From NCBI GenBank assembly GCA_011800155.1, contig CM022377.1, positions 1,488,001 through 1,552,000 of the forward strand: 64,000 nt of DNA, given 5' to 3'. Made by a program: the position numbers and the translations under genes. The first letter of the stretch is position 1; each line of letters starts with the position of its first letter. Of the stretch, positions 47,143 through 56,592 are shown in pieces. The notes under the pieces are model-generated. The model was not told the DNA's origin, did not search any database, and was given only the letters and a program-made list of their open reading frames with translations. The stretch is from Flammulina velutipes (taxonomy: Eukaryota > Basidiomycota > Agaricomycetes > Agaricales > Physalacriaceae).

Positions 47143-49336
47143 CTACAGGATACCCCAAGGACTAGTGCGCTTCCTAGATCCAGAGATCTCACGTAATGTC
47201 TGACTCCACTTTTCCAGCTGGTCTTTTTCGCCACGGCGAGCCGTACCATTTGCCACGCCGGGTGGTGGAAATAGAGGCACATTGACGGGACAAACGGACC
47301 CAGGATCCGGCAAAGTACCATTGATAAAGTACTCCCGAACAGTTTGCAAGATGCAAGGCGTCGGATTGACGAACGTGGTGTGCTGAAATTTGGTTAGACA
47401 CTAATTCCTTAGTATAACGGGGTACGAACTCCCAAAGCGTCATGAGTCAAGACCACAGAACCTGTGAATCCTTCGGACATTGTTCTGGCACTGTCATCGT
47501 AGTCAGTTAGATGAATTCGTTTAGACTGATTGTCAGAGCATACTTAATAATGGATGTTACGGGATCTGGATGTCGATCAGCATCGTTATGCATGGGCTGG
47601 TAGCACAACACTGACCTGCCGTGTTCCCGATGAACAAGATAGGATGACTAGTATTGGCAACGAAAGGACCTGCAACACCGCCAATGTTTAGTACTTTGAA
47701 CGTGACGCATCACTGTTTCATACCTGTGAAATGGTCCTTTGGGAAGGACGTTGTCCAACCCCTACGAAGCCGTTAAGGAATCGTTTCGAACGAAGTGAGC
47801 AACTCACGTGCAAGCAACTCCAAGCCCAGCGAATAGAGTAGAGAAATCATATCGACTTGCCTCTTCGACGTATGCCACCGCCGAGGCTAAATCACTAGGT
47901 AGTTGTGGCCAATCATTGCAAGCCACGCTCAGAACGCCATCAAGTGGGGGGGCAGCGATATCGGTCGGGGCTTCACATGAGCATTGGAAAGGCGGCAGTG
48001 CTGTCTCTCGATGGAAAACATCCCCAGATCCCGATGCGAGACCAGCGAGGGCCTCTGCCAGCCATGGGAAGTACGTGTAAGGTCCGTACAAAGCTTGAAG
48101 TATGCCTGCCCGCAAAAGAGGATAGTCGATAACTGCGTAGCTATCCTCTGTGACTACAGGAACAGGTTCCTTCCGGATTTTGGCGTACAGCGCGTCGAGG
48201 TTATCGGAGATCGCTTCGGGGCTTGGGGCATAGAAAGCGCAATTATCGGGACCTGCTTCGTAGCACCCATCAAAGAATCCCTGTAACACTTTTCCAGCAT
48301 CGATGAGGCTATCACTTGCTAGATCTTCAGACGATCTCATCGTCAGCCCAAATTCATTGATGAAATAGAATCGTACCTCTAAACCATTTATTTGAATCGA
48401 CCACACCGTCCAGGACAAAGCGTTCTACTTTATCCTGGTCTGAGGTAAGCCTCGCGTTTCGGGACGAACACAAGGGTTACGTACAGGAAGTATTGCTGCA
48501 AATGTAGCACCCAGCACAGTACCATAAGAAAAGCCCCAGTATTGCAGTTTTTCGTATCCGTAAGCCTCGACGATACTGAGCATGTCACGCGCTGTCTGTT
48601 CAGTGTTGATGTATCGAAGATTGCCGTTGTCCCGAGCCAAAGCGAGTTTTCCCGTGACAGCAGCAGTGGCCCAATTATACGCAACACCGTCAGGCCTAAA
48701 GTACATCTCATAATTGGGGTTGTAGCCGAATAATTCGCGTTCTACGTCGGTCTCGAAGAAGGAGACGCGACTTGATCTTCCGATGCCTGTACGCAGGTAA
48801 GATACAATATATGAGGGGAAAGTAGGAGTGTCACCTCGAGGATCGAAGCTAACTATGTCGTACCTGCCATCGAAGACTTCCGATAATGTCTGGCCGAACG
48901 AAAGCACTAGCTCAACGCCGCTACCACCTGGTCCACCAGGATTGAAGAGAATGGGGCCTTTGTAGAGATCGGTGTTGTTGCGGAGTGGGGCAGGATATCG
49001 AGCAAGTGCTACGATCAACGAACCGACGGGAGATTCAGAATGGTCCAGAGGTACCTATGGCCATTAGACCAACATGTGAACGAAGAATCGTGAGAACAGA
49101 CTTGAAGGCGGGCACACTCAAATCCACCCTCGTAGCATGGACTCCATTGTAACTGGTCCGTGAGAGCTGGAATCTGTACTGAGGTCAAATAACAAAGTTC
49201 GGAAAACGAAAACAGAACCAACCTGGTCCCAGAATGTAGACGACGACGGTGTACACCCTCCACTACCTTGTGCAAATACACTATGACTAGACAATCCCGA
49301 TACAAGGAACCCCCAGATGGCGATTGAAATCAGCAT
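47143..49336 (-). CDS. Secreted alpha/beta hydrolase, S33/TAP-like, copy F
   Basis: Start at the ATG at 49336 (MLISIAIWGFLVSGLSSHS, signal peptide), then SSSTFWDQV and a Cys-rich LQWSPCYEGGFEC stretch. Landmarks: ARYPAPLRNNTDLYKGPIL, FNPGGPGGSGVEL, VSFDPRG, YWGFSYGTVLGATF (Ser nucleophile), FFDGCYEAGPDNCAFY, CSCEAPTDIA, LFIGNTADP split by an intron, and an intron directly before the His motif. The tail LEKWSQTLREISGSRKRTS ends at the stop at 47143. All catalytic residues are present. It is the 5'-most gene of the array in transcription order, divergent from the La gene at 49.8 kb. A secreted tripeptidyl-aminopeptidase-like role is inferred from the family. Confidence 0.85.
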
Positions 49337-49384
49337 TGTGCGTGACAAACGGGCACTGGCAGCTACTAGTATTAACGAGGGTGC

Positions 49385-49390
49385 TATATA
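49385..49390 (-). promoter_or_regulatory. TATA box of hydrolase copy F
   Basis: TATATA about 49 bases upstream of the ATG. The aligned position upstream of copy B (near 40533) reads TTAAGTA, so the box is degraded there. Confidence 0.5.
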
Positions 49391-49410
49391 GGTGGGCGGA
49401 TATCATCCCC

Positions 49411-49446
49411 GTGAGCCGTAGCACGCGGATTGTTAGGCATGCGAAA
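49411..49446 (-). promoter_or_regulatory. Conserved upstream block of hydrolase copy F
   Basis: The partner of the block at 46727-46762, with only a few substitutions. The duplicated DNA continues to about 49640. Confidence 0.45.
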
Positions 49447-49779
49447 TTGGGAATACATTGAAGAACCACATCAGGCAGCTGTGAAACTGATGATAGTCAG
49501 TCGAGGTGGTGCTCTGGGCTGATAGGGAGGCTGCCAAGTACAGGGAGAAAGGCCATCATGAATCCGAAGGCACCCTTCTGGCCTAGATGGCTAACGTTAG
49601 TAAATTAACACGGTGAGCTTGCTGCGACCCACCTACTTACATGTCGATATCATACATTGGTGGTAGAGAGTCAAGCGTGATTAGATAAGATTAGATGAAA
49701 ATCCAGACCAACCTTTTTCTGTTCAACTGTTGTGACTCCCTTCGCCATCTTCCCTTCCACCTCCCCCAAAATATCAACA
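49447..49779. other. Divergent promoter region between hydrolase F and the La gene
   Basis: The left part to about 49640 is array-duplicated upstream DNA. The right part should contain the promoter and leader of the La gene; pyrimidine-rich DNA at about 49711-49770 precedes its ATG. No gene is seen. Confidence 0.4.
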
Positions 49780-51518
49780 ATGTCTGCCGAAGACATAGTT
49801 ATGGACGCAGACAACGACGCGCACGTCCCCACAGGCTCTACAGTAGGGCCCGCCACGCAAAAAGTTGAAGAACACAAAGACTCTGGCGACCTCAGTGAAG
49901 AGGACAAACTCCTCTTGAAGAAAGCTTTGAGGCAAAGTGCGTATCAACTTTTGGACATATAAATATCTTCTCATCACCTATAGACAGTTGAATTCTACTT
50001 TGCCGACTCCAACCTTCCCTACGACAAGTCAGTTTTCCATCCATCTTACTGTCCAGTCCTATTCAATGTTTTATGGTTAGATTCATGTGGACACTCCACA
50101 CAAAATTCCCCACCCATTGGGTCCCGCTGTCCTCCGTATCGTCTTTCAAACGCATGAGACCGTACACCATCCTCTTCGGTCTTCCTCGCATTGCTGAAGC
50201 CCTAAAAGCCAAATCCACCCTTCTCGAGGTGCAGAAGGACCCAGAAAACGACGCTGAATGGCAAGTTAGAAGACGCACAGACCCCAAACCACCTGTTGGC
50301 GTTTGGGAACGAAGTGTATACGCCGTAGGTTTCTCATGGTTTTCGTTTGTTCTCTCATACTAACCTTTGCCAAAGAAAGGATTCTCGCCCGATACCACAC
50401 AAGACGAGCTAGAAGACTTCTTCACTGCGTACGGTTCAACGAACGAAATCCGCATGAGGCGCGACGATGAAAAGAACTTCAAGGGCAGTGTCTTTGTCGA
50501 GTTTACGGAAGAGAGCGGCGTCGATGCCTTCCTTACCGCCGATCCTAAACCAAAATTCAAGGAAGAGGAACTCGTATCCATGACAAAGTGCGTTCCCGTC
50601 CTATTCGTGCTGTTGTTCGCACTAACAGTCTGTCAGGGAGGAATACTGCACCATGAAAGTCAAGGAAAAGGGCCTGACAGGAAAAGCTGCTCAGTTCCGC
50701 AAAGACCTCACGCGCCACAAGTTCGACGCGTTCCGTAACAACAAGGATGCCTCTTCAGCTCCTGGTGGCGCGCCCACCCCAGCAGCACCAACGATCCTCG
50801 AATGTCTTGGGGCGAAATTGACTATAACTTCCGAAGGCACTATATTGGAGGAAGACGCGATTCCCTTCGTTCCACGGGCCACTCTCAAATTCGCTGGTGA
50901 ATTCGACAACGTGTCGTTCAACGCCCTCAAGGAACCTCTGCGGGACCTCTTCGAAGGCGTAAACCCGTTCGTCCAGTACCAGCGTGGAGACAAGCATGGC
51001 TACATCGGCTTCCACAGGAAATTGGAAGATGCTGACTTCGAGGGTGTCAAGAACGCTTTGAAGACGATCGACAACAAGGATGTTACCTGGGAGTTCATTC
51101 ATGGTTCGTCTTATCTTGTTGTATGTATGTGTGTTATTGATGCTGATATCTGTCGGCAGAGGACGAAGAGAAGGCGTTCCAGGTTGAAAGAGCGAAGAGT
51201 GCTGCGAGGATGATAACCCGCAGGCATGAGGAAGGGAATGCCGGACGCGGACGCGGACGTGGGCGTGGACGTGGGGATGGTCGCGGACGCGGGCGTGGAC
51301 GTGGTGGTGACAGGGGGCGTGGCGGAAGAGGAGGACGCGGAGGCGGAAGAGACCATGGTCGTGGACGAGACCGTGATTCCAGAGGCGAGGAGGCAGAAAA
51401 TGCAGGGGACAAGCGCAAGCGCGCCGTCGAGCCCGATGGTGGACCGGATGTTGGCGTACGTGGTGTCGGTGCGCCGCCTGCGATCAAGAAGACAAAATCC
51501 GAAGGAGAGGCATTGTAA
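49780..51518 (+). CDS. LHP1: La-type RNA-binding protein
   Basis: La proteins bind the 3' oligo-U tail of new RNA polymerase III transcripts and help tRNA and other small RNAs mature. The N-terminal La motif has the hallmark VEFYFADSNLPYDKFMW (after a first intron near 49937-49985), with the expected Lys/Phe-rich second half. An RRM follows with VYAKGFSPDTTQDELEDFF and the RNP-like GSVFVEF. A second RRM-like domain contains LKFAGEF and YIGFH near 50880-51010. The C-terminus has an RGG-type Gly/Arg-rich box (51235-51400) and a basic tail with KRKR and KKTK that could be a nuclear signal. Introns lie near 50028-50079, 50325-50377, 50590-50637 and 51103-51159. The start at 49780 is the first true ATG in the frame. 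Confidence 0.9.
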
Positions 51519-51783
51519 CCGGAACGGGAGAGGAGAGAGGAGAAGTGGAATGTACTGCATCCTGAATTTGACGCCAAAAAGACCTGTGCTACTTATGTAT
51601 GTTGCTACCGTTTGTATTTTGTATTTGCTTTCCTTGTCTCGCGTTATACAGACCATTGATCCATCCACTATAGGCTACAATAATCCATGGGTGTGAAAAA
51701 TGACTACATAGTACAAGTTAAATATCCAATATGATAGGCCCGCCACGTATGTACTATGTAAGTAGTCCAACGAAAAGTATCGT

Positions 51784-54194
51784 CTAGATCCTGTGCTTGT
51801 GACTCGGACTTGGATATACACCAGGATCTGACATTTCCCGGCGGTCATGATATGCTGGAGGTGCTGACTGAGACACAGAGGCGGAATATATCCTTTGTTG
51901 AAGAATCCTGACAAGCTCCTCGGTAGGAAATGCTTCACTGCCCGTCGTTGCTGGCACCGTACTAGGTAAATTGGATGTCCCTGTAGGCGAAGATGTCCAT
52001 ATGATGGGAGTTTTTTGGCCAGTCGCAGTGGGTGATGGTCTGGTTGATGTAACGGGGAAAGGCTCCTCTACATGATATAGTGTTTCACGCTGCTTCTGCT
52101 TCCGTCGGCGATAGAAGAGGAGGAGGCTGAGAAGGCCTGCGACTGCGAAGAAGCCGCCAATGACGCCGCCTGCGACGGGGGCTGCTATGCTCTTCTCGCT
52201 TGAAGGTGGGCTTCCGGTCCCATTGCTGTCGTCGTTGCTGTTGTTACTCTCCGTATCGCCATTGCCGCTGTTTCCGTCACCATCGTTGTCACCACCATCA
52301 CTACCACCACCACCACCATCGCTGTCACTATCTGTTGGAGAGTCGCTGCCTTTCGGAGAATCGTTGCTTTTCGGGGAATCGTTACTCTTTGGTTCGGGTA
52401 CTTGTAAGCCATGGACTAAGATGACGATGGCTGATGTTTGGTTGCCCTCCGAGAAGCTGTCCACTGGAGGACCGGCCCATGAGCCTGCGTAGTTGTTGCT
52501 CCCGGATCTAGTCGCTCGCTCTACAATGGTGTTATACTGCGTCTAAGTTGAGTACGAGAGCAAGGGAGATGGAAAGAGTACTGACCTGAACAGCAATGTA
52601 TTGACCCAAGAATTTCTGCAGATCTGCATTCTTTGTCCGATTGTAGAGGCTTCCAGCAGCCTGCGCCCATACGCGAGTCCCCCTCTGTTCGCCGAGGTCT
52701 ACGAGGGGCATGTTGTCAGTACTCGCTCACTAGACAAGAGACTTTTAGACTTACTGAGGACCCCATCCTCCGCAGAGGCCAGTGGGTTAGTAGTGAGCGT
52801 GTAGTTTATCATTTCCGAATGTCTGTCAATGGCAATTTTGAGATACTGTCCTCGGGGTGGCAGATCGATACTCACAAGGTTTCAACGGTCTTATTCCCAA
52901 TCGTCATATCCGGTGGAAGCACAGATAGGCCGTCGACGAAGTAAGAGGCATGCTCCAAGCGGAAACCGCCAGGGCCCCATATATCGCCCTTGCACTGACC
53001 GCCTTCGTTGGCAGATATGGCAGCGTAGCCGTTCCTGGGACCGGAGACGCGCATTGTGTTGAGGAGGAAGATCCCAGATTCTTGGAGAGCGGTGAGGTAG
53101 GTTTCGTTGGATGTTAACCGGCTGAGGCGTGCGGAGAGGCTACGAAATTCTTAAACGCCTGAATGTGGAAAAGGTGAGGCCAGACGTACGCGAAGAACAA
53201 TCTGATGGATGAATTAAATGAGTTTATGGACATGTAGGAAAAGAAAGAGAGCGTACGCTGTTGAAAAGCCAGTGAGGACGGTGTTGTTGGCATCGTTGGT
53301 TTTCTGATGGAATGGTCAATGATATGTTACGAACTCTATGGGATTTAGTCGTACCCAGTATGTTCCCCCTAATAAGGGATCTGTAGGAGCCGGTGATCAA
53401 TGGTCAATGAGGAGACGGGACTTTATCGAGTACTCACTGCCTCCGCAATCTGTAGAGAGTTTGAACTCTTTATTCCCCGACTTGCCGTTGTCAATATCTT
53501 CTTGGCTGATGGTATTGTCTCTGCCATACTGCCATCCTTCAAGAGCGGCGCTGAGTATTTCCTGGGCCCCGTATACTTCGTATGCACGAACTGCTGTCCA
53601 CCCATGCGCGCTGTAGGGAGATTAGGTGTTAGATGATAGAAAGATAGCGCACATACGCACATGCCTGGGTTTGACTAGGAGGCGACATGAAGGGTAAATA
53701 ACAGTGGGAAGAGGACGTGAAATGCACTAACACTAAAGAGAGTTCAAAGTTAGCATATGATAATTACGACAGAACGACAGATGAAACAAGGTTCTTACTA
53801 GCTATTGCGAAACGGCGGGGAGAGTGCGTAGAACTCGGTGACCAAGTTTCGAAACGTTGTGGTATTGCGGTATGAATCAAGTGTTGAGAGAGTGGAATAG
53901 AAGTCGTTACTTGCTATAGAACGAACGATTTCAGGGCATGAAGATGAGGAGTCGTAAGTGGTACTCACCAGACTTTCCAGGCTTTAGATTATCGAAGACC
54001 CTTTGAACGGCACTAGAGACGAGGTCATTTCGGTCGTCGAGGGAGATTGTGAGCGTTGGTTTCTATATTGATTTGAACATGACAGAACAGATTAGTGGGA
54101 TGTGACGCACTCTCCAAGAGGATGGGGCCTGTGGGAAATCGGCGGCCAGCGTCGGCACTATGAGTGTCGTGAGCAACGCTAGGAGGAAGAACAT
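51784..54194 (-). CDS. GH76-like secreted/membrane-anchored glycosidase
   Basis: Start at the ATG at 54194 with a signal peptide (MFFLLALLTTLIVPTLA). The spliced protein shows the layout of basidiomycete GH76-like proteins: FYSTLSTLDSYRNTTTFRN, GWTAVRAYEVYGAQEILSAAL, DNTISQEDI, GGTYWKTNDANN, ALSARLSRLTSNETYL, FVDGLSVL, and NYAGSWAGPP before the tail. A Ser/Asp/Gly-rich linker (about 52250-52400), one transmembrane helix (AAPVAGGVIGGFFAVAGLL) and a cytosolic RRRKQKQ tail follow. GH76 enzymes are alpha-1,6-mannanases acting on mannan or GPI anchors. I did not see the paired catalytic Asp motif of the family, so activity is uncertain. It has many introns, several with unclear borders. The stop is at 51784-51786. 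Confidence 0.7.
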
Positions 54195-55036
54195 GGGTAT
54201 AACAAGGAGCGGAAGGGGGAAAGATGTTGAGAAAGATAGATGGAATATAGGTAGGTAGAGAGACGGAGAGGCTGTTCATGGATACGTGACGGATCGGAGG
54301 CTCAAGACCGGGATCTAGGATCTGATGCGTGAAGCTGAAGTTGTGTCGGTGACCCTACAAGCGGGCCAGAATCAGAATCGTCACCGGTACCACAGTGTGT
54401 GTACTTTGAAGGAGAAAGCTGAGGTCACGAGCGATGTCTTTTGGGCGTAGTAACGGTGGGGGTGGGTTGCCATGGATTACTTGCATAATGTGTAGTTTCG
54501 AAAGGCAGTATCTTCGGCTCGGTCATTGCATTAGTCCTATACAAGTTGTTACAGTTTAAGGAACCTACTGCGATGATCAAGAAAACGAAGATTTTCACAC
54601 AGGATGAACAGTTTACTCATCTGAATATTGAATGTAGAGGGTGCGGTCATCTAGTGATGAATCCAAAGGGTAATAACATACTTCACCGATCCGATGATGG
54701 CCATAGAAGGGCACCAGCTTGATGAAACACGAATGAAACATGGCACAATGATGGGGGAGCTGAAATGTGGCGCCATGACAGGCGAACGAAAGCGTAATTG
54801 GGATTGACGGGCGAGGAGTGAAACAGGGTTGTCGATGTTTCTGGCAATGAAGGTCGGTTGTCAGTACCTAGTGATTAAATCTCGAATGCCAATCCGGGGT
54901 GGCGCGTACGCAGATTTAAAGGATCGTACGCGGTATAACTGACCAGAGCTCAGTCTGCCTGACCAAGGTATGGACTCGCGCAGTGTGATGTGTTAAGGTC
55001 TGCGGCGAGATTTGAGTTCTTTAACACAACACCACC
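54195..55036. other. Intergenic stretch before the small hypothetical gene
   Basis: About 840 bases with no supported gene on either strand. It should hold the promoters of the divergent GH76-like gene and of the small gene at 55.0 kb. No repeat or RNA structure is evident by eye. Confidence 0.3.
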
Positions 55037-55390
55037 ATGAAGGACGAGCAGACGAAGAGAACTCCACGATACGCGCCTTATCCCACACCACCGGTTGCGC
55101 TTGCGCCACAACGGAGGCAGACATCATCATCATGTCGTCCGGTTCAGCTACTATCGCCCCCTCCTTCGGTGGCGCGCGATAAATTCATCACGCCACCTCA
55201 TTCCTCGTGCAAAGACTTCCACGCACCACCTCCACCACCGCTTGGGCGCATACGGTCCGAGTCTTCGATACGGTGTTTTCCAATGCGAGCCCGGAAGCTT
55301 GAATTCATATTAGAAGGGAACGCCCATGAAGAGGGGTTGGGACTGGGACTGGGACTAGGCGCGCCGTTTGCGTTGGAGACACGTCAATGA
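55037..55390 (+). CDS. Small hypothetical Pro-rich protein
   Basis: A single-exon frame of 117 residues with a good start context (ACCACCATGA). It is rich in Pro, Ser and Arg, with a short PPPPP run and a final Gly-Leu dipeptide repeat (GLGLGLGLG) near 55340-55365. No domain, signal peptide or membrane helix is seen. The start context and lack of competing frames favour a real gene, but chance cannot be ruled out. Confidence 0.45.
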   Translation: MKDEQTKRTPRYAPYPTPPVALAPQRRQTSSSCRPVQLLSPPPSVARDKFITPPHSSCKDFHAPPPPPLGRIRSESSIRCFPMRARKLEFILEGNAHEEGLGLGLGLGAPFALETRQ

Positions 55391-55545
55391 TTCGCGTTGC
55401 CGTTCAGGATGTACCATCATAGACCGGACGCGGGACTCGGACTCGTTGTAGCGCTAGATTTTGTATTGATATCCATCGCTGTCGCCGCTACTTATCATTA
55501 CTGTAGAATGCTTAGTTGAAGGACATATTATTTATGAGAGCCCAA

Positions 55546-56440
55546 TTACCACAGGTTGTCCTTGCGCATGCTAGTTACCTTGGGCGCCTCGCCATCGGCG
55601 ACCGGACCCAAACGCTCACACTCCCGTCCCGCTGCCTCGATGGTCCAGGAAAGGTGGTTAATGGCTGTAGTCATACGGTCGACGGCGTTGGGGTAGGCAT
55701 TGCTGCCAAGGATGATGATGATGTCCTGGCGGGCCGGGCTGTCCATCTTTGGCGAGATCTGGTGGAGGGGGCGGGTGAACAACGTGGGCGGCAGTGAAAC
55801 AGAAGACATTTTCGCTCTCACTGCTCTCACGGAAATAGAGGGCACCGGTGCCTTCGTGGTGAGGTGTCTGTAAGGGAGCAATCTGGATACCAAGAGCGGG
55901 AGTGAAAGGGTTACGAAACTCGGGATCTGGAGTAAAGCGCGGAGAGGGAAGAAGGTTTGGACCAGCAGAGGGTGACAATAGACTCGCGGAATGAAATCTC
56001 GACGTCGAGGAACCCCTCTCGAGTTGAGATATCCTTGCAGCCCTCAGCCGCCGCCTGGGCAGCCTCGACGAGTAGAGTACCAGGTGTGTCTCTATTCACT
56101 CTGCTTGCCTGCTTCCGAAAACTGGACGGGGTCCACGGACGACCACTGGACGTTGCGGGAGTCGAGGTATTCGTAGACGAGCTGGCCAATCTCGAGCCAG
56201 CGGGTTTGCGATGTTAGGTCACGATCGGGGGTTGCTTCGGGAAATGAGCGCGTACGCCAGGGATAGCCGGTTTTAAAGATAGAAAGAGGGTTGCTGGGCA
56301 GGCCATAAACGTCGTTCAAGGAGGGGTTGTCGGCACCACCGGGATTAAAGGGTGACTTGTCGTAGTACGCATGGCGAATAGCGGGAAATCCGAGTCGTCC
56401 ATAGCAATTAACTCGATCGTCGATTAGACTTTGTATTGCT
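55546..56440 (-). pseudogene. Broken protease-like gene (trypsin-like family of basidiomycetes)
   Basis: On the minus strand the pieces of one protein follow each other in different frames. They are GFPAIRHAYYDKSPFNPGG and LEIGQLVYEYLDSRNVQWSS (ending at an in-frame stop near 56092), then LVEAAQAAAEGCKDIS and DVEISFRES, then SAGPNLLPSPRF and PFTPALGIQIAPL with EGTGALYF and CFTAAHVVHPP, then ARQDIIIILGSNAYPNAVDR. The order and the GTG-A-LYF/AHVV motifs recall a basidiomycete family with a trypsin-like His region; this assignment is from memory of the family and moderate. At least three frame changes cannot be explained by clean GT-AG introns, and no start codon is seen upstream. I therefore call it a pseudogene. 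Confidence 0.6.
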
Positions 56441-56592
56441 ATTCATGTGGTATGAAGCCAACAGACGAAATTGATGACGCATCTTGACTCTTGCCATTTA
56501 CGTCCATCTGAACGCGGTGGCAGGCTACATACAACGGATTACTGGGAACGACATTAGGCAACTACCAACGCTCAGAGAGATCGAAACGACGC

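Noticed and set aside
54025..54279. Longer start of the GH76-like gene at 54279
   Set aside because: The frame from 54194 gives a clear signal peptide and continues through a GT-AG intron into the conserved domain; the frame from 54279 does not.
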